DNA of 63,878 bases from an uncultured Afifella sp. (GTDB lineage Bacteria; Pseudomonadota; Alphaproteobacteria; Rhizobiales; Afifellaceae). Shown one piece after another: positions 18,568-26,770 of this stretch (within the stretch, counting starts at the first letter, position 1; each line of letters opens with the position of its first letter). The translations under genes and the position numbers were made by a program. The DNA lies in the NCBI GenBank assembly GCA_947259045.1, contig CAMYKZ010000006.1, positions 1 through 63,878 of the forward strand, given 5' to 3'. A model generated the notes under the pieces. It was not told the DNA's origin. It made no database searches and worked only from the letters and a program-made list of their open reading frames with translations.

Positions 18568-19020
18568 CTATTCGTTCGCTTCCGGCGGCAGGAAGTCGAC
18601 CTCGTGTTCGGCGGAAATTTTCACCACTTCCTCAGGGTCTTGCAGATTGTGCAGCCGCTCAAACAATTGTTCCAGCTTGCGCACCGGCGAAACCCAGAAC
18701 AGCGCCCGGGCGGGTTTGTCGGATTTGTTGAAATAGCCGTGCGGAATACCGCGCGGCATGCGGACCAGATCGCCTGCTTTCGCCTGCACCCACTCGCCGT
18801 CAAGCTTCAGGTCGAGTACGCCGTCCTGAACGAGGATGAATTCATCCTGTGTCGGGTGGACGTGAACCGGAACGAACTGGCCCGGTTCACTGTTGGTTTC
18901 GAATGCGAAAGTGCTGTCGCAGACCGCTTTGGGAAAATAGACCTGGCCGAGAATATTCCAGCTCTTGCCGTCCTGCCCGGTGCCCACACGCGTGATGCCT
19001 TTTTCCAGATCTGCGCCCAT
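18568..19020 (-). CDS. Single-domain cupin protein (copy 2)
   Basis: A 150-residue cupin with HVHPTQDEF (metal ligands His, His, Glu) and RMPRGIPHGYFN (third His). ATG 19020 is chosen because GGGAG lies just upstream; an in-frame upstream start at 19065 adds a poorly supported 15 residues. It sits 10 bp before the FMO gene in the same operon. It shares long stretches with the cupin at 3239-3679 (SWNILGQ, HPTQDE, AEHEV.FLPP), so the two are paralogues and may act on related compounds. Confidence 0.85.
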   Translation of the reverse strand: MGADLEKGITRVGTGQDGKSWNILGQVYFPKAVCDSTFAFETNSEPGQFVPVHVHPTQDEFILVQDGVLDLKLDGEWVQAKAGDLVRMPRGIPHGYFNKSDKPARALFWVSPVRKLEQLFERLHNLQDPEEVVKISAEHEVDFLPPEANE

Positions 19021-19076
19021 TGGCTTCTCCCTTCGCTGTTCTTTTGCCGCCGCGCATATCAGCATAGCTCGTCAGG

Positions 19077-19958
19077 CTAGAGAAGAGCGGATTGCTGACC
19101 GGCCGCCTCGCTCAGCGCCTCCAGCAGCGGCGTGAAGAAATGCTGCCGCACATTGTGCCGTGCCGCCAGCAGGCCGAGACGGCGCACCGCCGGCGGATCG
19201 CCGAACGGCAGCACGTTGATGGTGTCGGGAAAGGCGATGCCGGAGCGCGCCGGCACGACGGAGACGCCAAGCCCTGCGCCGACAAGGGAAATGACGCCGT
19301 CAAGCGTATCCACTTCCATCGCCGAACGGACCTTGATCTGCCGGACCGACAGGGCGTCTTCGATCAGGCTGCCGACCCGCGCCTGGCGGTTGAAGCGCAC
19401 ATAGGGGTTTTGCTGCAGCACGTCGCGGACGGCCTCACCCGCAGCGCCGTGGCCGGCAATCACCACCAGAGGCTCTTCGCAAAAAGGGGTGAACTGGAGG
19501 TCCGAGGGCACGCTTTCCGGCTCCGTGGTGATGGCGACATCGACCCGGCCGCCGCGCACCGCCGCCTCCAGATCGTGCGACAGGTCCGTCGTCAGGCGCA
19601 CGCCCAGATCGGGCAGGCTCTGGCTGAGCCGCTTCAGCGCCGCCGGCAACATGCCGGAAACCACGGTGTGAACCGCGCCGATCTTCAACACTCCGCCATT
19701 GGAACCGCGCTTCAGCGATGCGCTCAGCCGCTCCCAGTCGGCGATCAGATCACGGGCGCGGGCGACGAAATCCCGGCCCTCCTCCGTCAGCGGCGGCGGC
19801 CGCCTGGAGCGGTCGAACAGGACAAGTTCAACCTCGTCCTCAAGCGCCCGCATCTGCAGGCTGATCGCCGACAGCGAAACGCCGAGCGCTTTTGCGGCAG
19901 CGTTGAAACTGCCGTGATCGGCAACGGCAATGATCGAATAGAGCGTCTTGACGTCCAT
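19077..19958 (-). CDS. LysR-family transcriptional regulator
   Basis: A 293-residue LysR regulator. The N-terminal winged helix contains DHGSFNAAAKALGVSLSAISLQMRAL-type sequence (residues about 14-40), followed by FDRSRRPPPLTEEG and a two-lobe effector domain. It is 35 bp after the fumarase beta-subunit gene and 56 bp before cupin copy 2, all on the minus strand, so it could control either operon. No divergent promoter arrangement marks its target, which is atypical for LysR genes. Confidence 0.9.
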   Translation of the reverse strand: MDVKTLYSIIAVADHGSFNAAAKALGVSLSAISLQMRALEDEVELVLFDRSRRPPPLTEEGRDFVARARDLIADWERLSASLKRGSNGGVLKIGAVHTVVSGMLPAALKRLSQSLPDLGVRLTTDLSHDLEAAVRGGRVDVAITTEPESVPSDLQFTPFCEEPLVVIAGHGAAGEAVRDVLQQNPYVRFNRQARVGSLIEDALSVRQIKVRSAMEVDTLDGVISLVGAGLGVSVVPARSGIAFPDTINVLPFGDPPAVRRLGLLAARHNVRQHFFTPLLEALSEAAGQQSALL

Positions 19959-19993
19959 CAGATACGGGCCATCAGGTGCGGGCCATCTGCAAC

Positions 19994-20677
19994 TTACATG
20001 ACTTCCTTCTTGCGGTCGTCGGTTTCGCCGTAGCGGTGCAGCGCCGGCGGGCTCAAGCCTTCATAGAGCGAGGCGATCTTCTGGTTGACGATATCGCCCT
20101 GGCGGGCAAACAAAGACGCGCCGGTCAGATCGCTGTCGACAATGAACGGGCCGAAATCTTCCACCCGAAACATCCACATCGCCTGGGCGATGCCAAGCTC
20201 GTCGAGCCAGTGCACGGCATCCACCGCCTTGACGCCGCGGCCCAGCAGCGCGCCGGTGCCGTAGCCGACGGTGGTCAGGTAGATCGCGCCGCGCGGGGCG
20301 AGGATCTTTTCATAATCCTCGCGCGGCATGCCGCCCTTGCCGATGACGATTTTCGTGCCGGTCAGATCGAGCCAGTCGGCCATCCATTTGGAAAACCGGA
20401 AGGAGGCGGTTGCGGTGACGCCGCCGATCCGGAAGCCGCCCTTGCCGTCGGATGCGGCTGCCGGCGAACAATGGAAATTGACGTTGCTGATCGCCGCCAG
20501 ATCGTCGACCGGCAAGGACCCGCCCTCGCCGAGCACCTTTGCGTAAACGGCCTCGCGGGCGGTGTAGACCACACCGTTCAGATAAACGACCATACCGGGC
20601 TCAAGGCTGGCAATGTCTTCCGCACTTGCCGGCAGGTTCAGGCGGACCTGCTTGAGGCGGCTTTCGGAGTTTCCCAT
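19994..20677 (-). CDS. Class I fumarase/tartrate dehydratase-like beta subunit
   Basis: A 227-residue C-terminal (swivel) domain of Fe-S hydro-lyases of the class I fumarase/L-tartrate dehydratase type. Visible are LNGVVYTAREAVY near residue 35, GPTTSxRM-like positions replaced here by the FRFSKWMADW region, and IGKGGMPREDY, a hallmark of the family (GKGG). The start at 20677 lies inside the alpha-subunit gene (40-bp overlap), indicating coupled translation. With the alpha subunit it should reversibly hydrate a fumarate-like dicarboxylate. The succinate dehydrogenase-like genes upstream suggest consecutive reactions. Confidence 0.86.
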   Translation of the reverse strand: MGNSESRLKQVRLNLPASAEDIASLEPGMVVYLNGVVYTAREAVYAKVLGEGGSLPVDDLAAISNVNFHCSPAAASDGKGGFRIGGVTATASFRFSKWMADWLDLTGTKIVIGKGGMPREDYEKILAPRGAIYLTTVGYGTGALLGRGVKAVDAVHWLDELGIAQAMWMFRVEDFGPFIVDSDLTGASLFARQGDIVNQKIASLYEGLSPPALHRYGETDDRKKEVM

Positions 20678-21603
20678 TCGACAGTCTCCCTGCGCATATA
20701 AGGGGTGAACCAGTTCGGGTCGGTTCGATATTCGATCCGGCCGTCGGCGAAGATCCGCGCCGTGGCGCGGCGTGATGACAGGCAGAAGGTATGGACGCTG
20801 ACCGGCATGCCGCCGGTATGGGTGTGGCCGACCTCGATATGGCAATCGACCACCATCGACGAGCCGACAAAACCCATCGCGCCCATGCCGATATCGTTGC
20901 CGAGATCTTTCAGCGTCAGTTCCAGTTCGGCGATCTCCGGATCCGGGTTGCGGTCGCCGACAATCCTCAGGCATGCCGCCTGTTTGCCAAGCTGCATGCA
21001 GGTGTCCTTGGATCCGCCGATGCCGACGCCGACGATTGCCGGCTGGCAGGCGAGACCGCGCTTGCCGAAGGCAATCAGCGTATCGAGCAGAAACCTCTTG
21101 ATGCCGTCGACGCCGTCGCCGGGAAACAGCATTCGGTAGTCGGAGCCGAACAGGCCGCCCTTATGCACCGTGGTGATGTCGATCCAGTCGGTGTCGGGCT
21201 CGAAACTCCATTCCACTTCCGGCGCGTTGATGCCGACATTATTGTTGTGCTCGGTGCGCGTCAGCGGATGGACCCTGTTGGGACGAAGCGGCACATCCAG
21301 GGTGGCGCGGGCGGTGGCCGACCGTAGCGCCCGCTCCAGCCCGACATAGCCGCCGTCGAGCCGCGCCTCGTTACCGGCCTTGACGTAATAGCGCGGCAGG
21401 CCGGTATCGGCGCACATCGGCCTGCGGTCCTCGGTCGCCGCTTCGTAATTGTCGACCATGGCTTTCAGCACGAAGGCCGACAGGTCGCCGGTCTCCAGAT
21501 CGATCATGCCCTTGATCCCGGTCAGATAATCGTCGGGTATGTCGATGGCCGCCTTGGTCATGATGGCGTAGGCGGCGTCTTCGATCGTGGCGTTGGCAAT
21601 CAT
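20638..21603 (-). CDS. Class I fumarase/tartrate dehydratase-like alpha subunit, [4Fe-4S]
   Basis: A 321-residue catalytic N-terminal half of a two-subunit Fe-S hydro-lyase. Likely cluster ligands are Cys64 (MCADTG), Cys186 (ACQPAIVGVGIGG) and Cys274 (HTFCLSSRRA); the spacing (122 and 88) resembles that of tartrate dehydratase/fumarase A. ATG 21603 is used; an upstream extension has no family sequence. Class I enzymes of this type include fumarase, L-tartrate dehydratase and mesaconate hydratase, and sequence inspection cannot choose among them. The operon context with an SDH-like complex argues for a succinate/fumarate-type substrate. Confidence 0.88.
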   Translation of the reverse strand: MIANATIEDAAYAIMTKAAIDIPDDYLTGIKGMIDLETGDLSAFVLKAMVDNYEAATEDRRPMCADTGLPRYYVKAGNEARLDGGYVGLERALRSATARATLDVPLRPNRVHPLTRTEHNNNVGINAPEVEWSFEPDTDWIDITTVHKGGLFGSDYRMLFPGDGVDGIKRFLLDTLIAFGKRGLACQPAIVGVGIGGSKDTCMQLGKQAACLRIVGDRNPDPEIAELELTLKDLGNDIGMGAMGFVGSSMVVDCHIEVGHTHTGGMPVSVHTFCLSSRRATARIFADGRIEYRTDPNWFTPYMRRETVEWETPKAASSRSA

Positions 21604-21616
21604 CGCTGGATCCTTT

Positions 21617-23374
21617 CTATTGCGCTGCGCCGGCGGCTGCCGGCGGAGCGCCTGCCTCATCGTCAATCAGGGACTGGCCCGGCTTTACGATATCGAATGA
21701 TACCGGCACCATTTCGACATGCAAATCATCCGCATCGCCGGACACCCGCGTGTTGGCGCTGGTCGCAAGATCTCCGGTGTCGGGGAAGTCCTCGCGGAAA
21801 TGCGCGCCGCGGCTGTCCCTGCGCGCGGCGGCCGCCACACCGATGGCTTCCGAAATTGTCAGAAGGCTGTCCAGATTGAGCCAGTCGTGCCAGGTCAGAT
21901 TGAACCCCCGGTCACCGTCGGCGAGGCCGGTTGCGGCGAGTTCCGCACTGTGGTCGGCAAGTCCGGCCATGCCCTCATCGATGCTTTCGGCTGTGCGCAG
22001 GATGCCGATATGATCCCACATCGTATTGGACAGCCGGTCGCGCAGACTGTGCAGATCGCCTGCTTTCAGCGCAAACGGTCGTTCGGCCCGGGCAATGCCG
22101 GCGGCAATGACGCTCTCGTCCGGGTCGCGCAGCGGTGCGCCCTTGCCGACCCAGTCCGCCATGGCATCGCCGGCAATACCGCCGAAAACGGTTGAATTGG
22201 CGACGCCGTTGCCGCCCAGCCGGTTGGCGCCATGCACGCCGCCGCAATCCTCGCCGGCAGCATAGAGCCCGGGCGAGGCGGTGGAGGTATCGATCTCGAA
22301 TTCGACGCCGCCCATCATGTAATGCGCCGTCGGCACGACCTCGACCCGGCCGCCGGCAAGATCGAAGCCGCAATCGGAGCAGCGCCTGACCATGCCGGGA
22401 AACCGTTTGGCGACGGATTCAGCGCCCAGATGACCCATGGAGATATAGACGCCGCCCATCGGCGTGGTGTTGCCGGCGCGCATTTCGGAATAGATGCCAC
22501 GGCTGACAATATCGCGTGTCGCGCGCTCGCCGGCGGAATCGTAATTGAGCATGAACCGCTCACCGTCGCCGTTCAGCAGATAACCGCCGGCGCCGCGCAG
22601 GCCCTCTTCCAGCACCGTGCCGGTCATGCGGGTATCGGGCCCGCCGAGCAGACCGGTCGGATGAAACTGCACCATCTCCATGTCGCGAAGCGCCAGCCCG
22701 TAGCGCAACGCCATCGCCAGCCCGTCACAGCTCTTGTCGCCGGACGGCGTGTGGTAAAGATACATGGTCGGTCCGGCGCCGGTCGCCAAAAGCACGGCCT
22801 TCGCCTGCACGAAACGGTAACCGCCGGTTCGCATGTCGATCATCAGCACGCCGGAAATGCCGGAGCCGTCTTTCGCCGGGATCAGTTCGATGGCGCGATG
22901 TTCCTCGAGCCGGTTGGTTTTCAGCGTCCAGACCTTTTCCATCAGCCGGTTGATGATCTCGATCCCGGTCAGGTCGGATTTGTGCACGGTTCTGTCGAAG
23001 CTCTGGCCGGCAAAGGCCTTCTGGTGCATCGAGCCGTCGGCATTGCGGTCGAAGAAACAGCCGATCTCGTTTTCAAGTTCGCGGATCCGTTCCACCGCCT
23101 TGACGCACAATTCCCAGGCGAGATCCTGGCGCGGAAGCCATTTGCCGCCGACAATCGTATCCATGAAATGGCGCTCGACGGAATCGCCGGGGGCCAGCGC
23201 GACATTGTATCCGCCCTGCACCATGCGCGTGCAGCCGCATTTGCCGACCAGGCCCTTGACGGCAATCGTCACGTCGAGATCCGGGTTTGCCTGTTTGGCA
23301 TGCAGCGCGGCAAACAGGCCGGCGCCGCCGGTGCCGAGGATCATGATATCGGTTTTGGAGCGCTCGATCTGCAT
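21617..23374 (-). CDS. Succinate dehydrogenase/fumarate reductase-like flavoprotein subunit
   Basis: A 585-residue FAD-binding subunit (GTG 23377 is a one-codon-longer alternative start). Rossmann motif LGTGGAGLFAALHA; catalytic/substrate residues appear intact: MVQFHPTGL, LEEGLRGAGGYLLN, VVPTAHYMMGGVEF, and ANRLGGNGVANS. The segment where SDH and fumarate reductase carry the FAD-linking His (SHTVAAQGG) reads GCTRMVQGG, so the His is a Cys (residue 48-49). FAD is therefore probably non-covalent, or linked in another way. It is followed 13 bp later by the fumarase alpha gene. Expected: oxidation of a succinate-like acid with electrons passed to the Fe-S subunit and quinone. Confidence 0.88.
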   Translation of the reverse strand: MQIERSKTDIMILGTGGAGLFAALHAKQANPDLDVTIAVKGLVGKCGCTRMVQGGYNVALAPGDSVERHFMDTIVGGKWLPRQDLAWELCVKAVERIRELENEIGCFFDRNADGSMHQKAFAGQSFDRTVHKSDLTGIEIINRLMEKVWTLKTNRLEEHRAIELIPAKDGSGISGVLMIDMRTGGYRFVQAKAVLLATGAGPTMYLYHTPSGDKSCDGLAMALRYGLALRDMEMVQFHPTGLLGGPDTRMTGTVLEEGLRGAGGYLLNGDGERFMLNYDSAGERATRDIVSRGIYSEMRAGNTTPMGGVYISMGHLGAESVAKRFPGMVRRCSDCGFDLAGGRVEVVPTAHYMMGGVEFEIDTSTASPGLYAAGEDCGGVHGANRLGGNGVANSTVFGGIAGDAMADWVGKGAPLRDPDESVIAAGIARAERPFALKAGDLHSLRDRLSNTMWDHIGILRTAESIDEGMAGLADHSAELAATGLADGDRGFNLTWHDWLNLDSLLTISEAIGVAAAARRDSRGAHFREDFPDTGDLATSANTRVSGDADDLHVEMVPVSFDIVKPGQSLIDDEAGAPPAAAGAAQ

Positions 23375-23733
23375 CACGCCAATCCTGCCAGAAAAATCAG
23401 TCCGGTGACAAACGCGCCGCCGGCGCCCCAGAAGATCCAGCGCGTGCGGGCATCGCTCTCACTGCGCCAGGGCAGAAACTCCAGAGCCAGCAATCTCAGG
23501 CCAAAAAACAGATGCGCGGACAACAGGATCACAAGGCCCCATTCGGCGAATTTCACCAGCGGCTGATCGGTCAGCACCAGCATGGCGTCGAGCGCGGCCG
23601 CCCCCTCAAGCGCCAGCCCCAGCATCAGGAAATGCACCGGCAGGAACAGCGCCAGCGCCACGCCGGACAGCCGATGGCCGACAAAGGCCCAGTAACCGGG
23701 GTGATTGCGCTCAGGTCCGGTTCTCCGGCTCAT
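23374..23733 (-). CDS. Succinate dehydrogenase-like cytochrome b subunit (SdhC type)
   Basis: A 119-residue membrane anchor with three hydrophobic helices. The N-terminal WAFVGHRLSGVALALFLPVH matches the SdhC motif HRxSG that contributes to quinone/heme binding. A second His-rich helix start, LLSAHLFFGLRLLALEF, matches the usual heme-ligand helix HxxxGxR. It overlaps SdhD by 4 bp and abuts the flavoprotein start. This supports a membrane, quinone-linked complex rather than a soluble oxidase. Confidence 0.87.
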   Translation of the reverse strand: MSRRTGPERNHPGYWAFVGHRLSGVALALFLPVHFLMLGLALEGAAALDAMLVLTDQPLVKFAEWGLVILLSAHLFFGLRLLALEFLPWRSESDARTRWIFWGAGGAFVTGLIFLAGLA

Positions 23734-24065
23734 GACCCGGCTCCGGTCACAGCCACAACGGCGCGCAAGCCGACCAGGAGCAGAACAATCGCAAAGCCCG
23801 CCATGGCGATATCGACCGTGCGAATGCCAAGACCCGTCCATTCGCGCAGGACATTGCGAAGGCCGATCGGCGCATGCAGGGCCGCGCAAATGACGAACAG
23901 GCCGTAAAATCCGGCCCAGACCAGGCTGCCCTCGGTTCGGGCCAGGATTTCACCCGCCGACAGGCCGCCGCGCACGGCGTAGAGAATGACCAGCAGGTGG
24001 GCGAGCACCAAAGGCGCCATGATCATGGCGGTGAGGCGCTGGATGACAAACAATCTTGCGTCCAT
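23730..24065 (-). CDS. Succinate dehydrogenase-like membrane anchor subunit (SdhD type)
   Basis: A 111-residue protein with three hydrophobic helices, starting VIQRLTAMIMAPLVLAHLLV, which resembles SdhD QRxTA. A His in ICAALHAPIGLRNVLREW matches the heme/quinone-side helix. It follows the Fe-S subunit gene by 4 bp. Together with the SdhC-type gene it would anchor the complex in the inner membrane. Confidence 0.85.
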   Translation of the reverse strand: MDARLFVIQRLTAMIMAPLVLAHLLVILYAVRGGLSAGEILARTEGSLVWAGFYGLFVICAALHAPIGLRNVLREWTGLGIRTVDIAMAGFAIVLLLVGLRAVVAVTGAGS

Positions 24066-24069
24066 CGTC

Positions 24070-24783
24070 CTACTCCAGACCGAACATTGTCAAAAGGTTC
24101 ATCCGCTTCAGCCCGGCAATGGAGCGGGTCGGGCTGAGACCGACCGGGCAATGGCGCATGCAATTGCCCTGGGTGTGGCAGGATCCGCAGCCGCCTTCGC
24201 CGATCGCCTTCTGCAATGTGCCGCCAGGGTCATTATGGCGCTCGTCATTGACCAGGGTCCAGGCCCGGTTCAGCGCAGCCGGGCCAAGATAGTCGCTGTT
24301 CCAGGCGACAACGTCACAGGCGGAATAACAGACCGCGCAATTGATGCATTCGATCGCCGCATCCGCGTGCCGGCGTTTTTTCGACGCCGGATCGATCCGT
24401 GCCGGCGGATCGTTGCGGCTTGCTGTCGGTTCGAACCGGCCGCCGGCGTTCTCCCATTTGTCGAAGAAGGCGCTCATGTCGGTCGCCAGATCCTTGATGC
24501 GCGGCAGGTTGCGCAGCGGCTCGATGGTGATTTCACCGCCCTCCGACACCTTGCTGACATGGGTGCGGCAGGTCCAGCGCGGCGATCCGTTGACGGTCAT
24601 CGCACAGGACCCGCAGACCCCAACGCGGCAGGCAAACCGGTAGGCGAGCGCCGGCTCATGCTGGCGCTGCACTTCGGTGACGACATCGAGCACCGTCTGA
24701 TTGGCGCGCACCGGCACCTGATATGTTTTGAGTTCGCCGTCATCCCTGCCGCGCCAGATCCGGACGTTGAGCATCTCCGTCAT
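24070..24783 (-). CDS. Succinate dehydrogenase/fumarate reductase-like iron-sulfur subunit
   Basis: A 237-residue SdhB-type protein with all cluster cysteines visible: [2Fe-2S] at Cys52, 57, 60 and 72 (CRVGVCGSC...C); [4Fe-4S] at Cys146, 149, 152 and 156 (CINCAVCYSAC); and the remaining set at Cys199, 202, 208 and 212 (CGSCHTQGNCMRHCP). That last set has one Cys more than the usual 3Fe-4S pattern. It overlaps the TPP-enzyme gene by 4 bp. It relays electrons from the flavoprotein to the membrane quinone site. Confidence 0.9.
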   Translation of the reverse strand: MTEMLNVRIWRGRDDGELKTYQVPVRANQTVLDVVTEVQRQHEPALAYRFACRVGVCGSCAMTVNGSPRWTCRTHVSKVSEGGEITIEPLRNLPRIKDLATDMSAFFDKWENAGGRFEPTASRNDPPARIDPASKKRRHADAAIECINCAVCYSACDVVAWNSDYLGPAALNRAWTLVNDERHNDPGGTLQKAIGEGGCGSCHTQGNCMRHCPVGLSPTRSIAGLKRMNLLTMFGLE

Positions 24784-26405
24784 GATTTTGCAGGCTCCAT
24801 GGTCCGTGTCACATTCGGCGCCGCCACGCTTTGCATCGCCACATTGATGCAGGCCGGGCGATTGCTTGCCGCGGCGCGCGCCAGGGCGGCGTCGAGATCG
24901 GCCGGGTCCGTGACCTGTTCGCCATGGCAGCCGAGAGAAGCGGCCGCCCTATCGTAACGTGCGTCGGCAGACAGTTGGCAGCCGATCAGCCTGTCGGGGC
25001 CGTAATCGCGCATCTGGATCTGGTGTTCGGCGTTCCAGCAATCATCATTGCCGATCACAGCGATGAAAGCTGCATTCTCGCGGGCGGCGGTGTCGAATTC
25101 GCCGAAATGGAACCCCGCCGTGCCGTCTCCCATCAGCATCACCACCGTTGCATCCGGGCGGGCAACCTTTGCCGCCAGGGCATAGGCAATGCCGCCGCCG
25201 ATAGCGCCGGACATGCCGTTGATGATGCGTACCGGCGCATTGCAGCAAGCCTGCGCCCATTGGCCGAACTCGCCGCCGTCGCAGATCAGAACCGGATCGC
25301 CGGCTTCGGCAAGGAAGCGGTTCACCGTTTCGCACAGCCGTTGCGGATGGATGCGCGCGCCTGTCGTCGCCGGATGCGGCAGGCGCAGATTAATGGCATC
25401 CAGGACCTCGTTTCGCCAGGCGCGATGATCCCGTTCGCCGGTTTGGTCGCCGGCCTGACCTGTGATTGCATCGATCGCCGCTGCAATACCGGCCTGGACG
25501 CTGACTGAAATTCTCTCACCCGTCAGACGATTGGCGCGTTCGATGCAACTCTGATCGGGATCGACGATCATGATCTGTGTTTCCGCCCCGAACGCACGGG
25601 CAAATCCGAGTGTGAAATCCATCGCCTTGCCAAGGCTGACCACCAGATCGGCCTGCGGCAAGATTTCCGCGAAAGCGCCAAGCGCCGGGTCGCGCAGCCC
25701 GCGCGGGCTTTCCATAACCACGACGGGGGCACCAAACGCCGTCTCCAGCGCCCCGGCGCTTTGTGGCGAACGGCTGCGATTATGCTGCGGGCCGAGCAGA
25801 ATCAGCGGCCGGGCGGCATTCGAAACGGCCTCGGCGATCCGGGCCGCGACAGCAGGATCGAGCAGCCGGGCTTGCGATGAAACAGGCTGCGTTTTTTCTG
25901 CCTCAGGCAAATCCGCGTTGAGAACATCAAACGGCAGCGCCAGATGCACCGGACCCTGTCGGCCGGACAGGGCGATCTGCATAGCCTCAACCAGGTCGCC
26001 GCTCAGTTCCTCAACCTCTGTCACCCGTTTTGCATGTTTGACCAGCGGGCGGGACATGTCCGTCTGCGCCATTTCCTGAAAGGCGCCGGTCCCATCCTGA
26101 CTGACGGAGGAATCACCGCTGATAAGAAGCACCGGACTTTCCGCCTGGCGGGCGGAATAGAGTGGCGACAGGCCATTGGCGAAACCCGGTCCCGCCGTCA
26201 GCAATGCAACGCCGACATCGCCGGTCAATTGCGCCCAGGCGTCGGCCATGTAGACGGCGGCGGCTTCATGCCGGACATGGACGATGCGGATGCCGGCGTC
26301 GATACAGGCATCGTAGATCGGCATGATCTGATTGCCCGACAGACTGAAGATCGTCGTGACACCGGCCTGTTTCAGCGTCAGAACGAGACGTGCGGCACCA
26401 TTCAT
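24780..26405 (-). CDS. Thiamine pyrophosphate-dependent enzyme, acetolactate synthase-like
   Basis: A 541-residue three-domain TPP enzyme. The cofactor-activating Glu47 lies in VRHEAAAVYMADA; the PYR-domain segment ALLTAGPGFANGLSPLYSA follows; the TPP/Mg motif GDGTAGFHFGEFDTA...IGNDDCWNAE is in the last third. Family members include acetolactate synthase, 2-oxoacid decarboxylases and 2-hydroxyacyl-CoA lyases; the sequence does not look like a dedicated acetolactate synthase, and no small regulatory subunit is present. It is the first gene of the operon TPP-SdhB-SdhD-SdhC-SdhA-Fum alpha-Fum beta, all overlapping or within 13 bp. That tight coupling implies a shared pathway; the substrate is unknown. 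Confidence 0.85.
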   Translation of the reverse strand: MNGAARLVLTLKQAGVTTIFSLSGNQIMPIYDACIDAGIRIVHVRHEAAAVYMADAWAQLTGDVGVALLTAGPGFANGLSPLYSARQAESPVLLISGDSSVSQDGTGAFQEMAQTDMSRPLVKHAKRVTEVEELSGDLVEAMQIALSGRQGPVHLALPFDVLNADLPEAEKTQPVSSQARLLDPAVAARIAEAVSNAARPLILLGPQHNRSRSPQSAGALETAFGAPVVVMESPRGLRDPALGAFAEILPQADLVVSLGKAMDFTLGFARAFGAETQIMIVDPDQSCIERANRLTGERISVSVQAGIAAAIDAITGQAGDQTGERDHRAWRNEVLDAINLRLPHPATTGARIHPQRLCETVNRFLAEAGDPVLICDGGEFGQWAQACCNAPVRIINGMSGAIGGGIAYALAAKVARPDATVVMLMGDGTAGFHFGEFDTAARENAAFIAVIGNDDCWNAEHQIQMRDYGPDRLIGCQLSADARYDRAAASLGCHGEQVTDPADLDAALARAAASNRPACINVAMQSVAAPNVTRTMEPAKS

Positions 26406-26770
26406 GACCTGACCACCCTTAGTGAAAGCGTTCGTCAGGGGATATAGGTTTATTCAGATTTATTCAATATATTTTTATTTTCTTGCGATTTTTTCAATTA
26501 ATCGAAGCGATCAGGGACTACCCGGTCCAGCCGGCGCGTCAGGGGTCCTGCATAGGCATCGATAGGCCTTATTTTGTGCAAGCCGCGGCACTTTCTCACA
26601 AAATCCGGGCCGGGTCGCTGTATCGTATTCACCGCAATGCTTGCTGCCGGCTTCGAATTGTGAATTAATTCCATCCGGTGGAACAACGCGATATGGCTTC
26701 ACGCAAATGTCACGCCGATCGGGTGAAACAAAAACACAAAAACAAACCTAAGAAAAAACGGGAGATCAAT
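26406..26770. promoter_or_regulatory. AT-rich divergent promoter region with direct repeats
   Basis: A 365-bp gap between the divergent TPP-enzyme and solute-binding protein genes. The section 26445-26510 is strikingly AT-rich for this genome. It holds two copies of TTTATTCA at 26449-26456 and 26459-26466, start points 10 bp apart, i.e. one helical turn. Those repeats lie about 45-60 bp upstream of the minus-strand TPP gene, where an activator site would be expected. The rest (26511-26740) shows nothing I recognise. Promoters for both operons must lie here. Confidence 0.5.

Noticed and set aside
24780..26405. Calling the TPP enzyme acetolactate synthase (ilvB)
   Set aside because: No small subunit or branched-chain genes nearby; operon partners are SDH- and fumarase-like.
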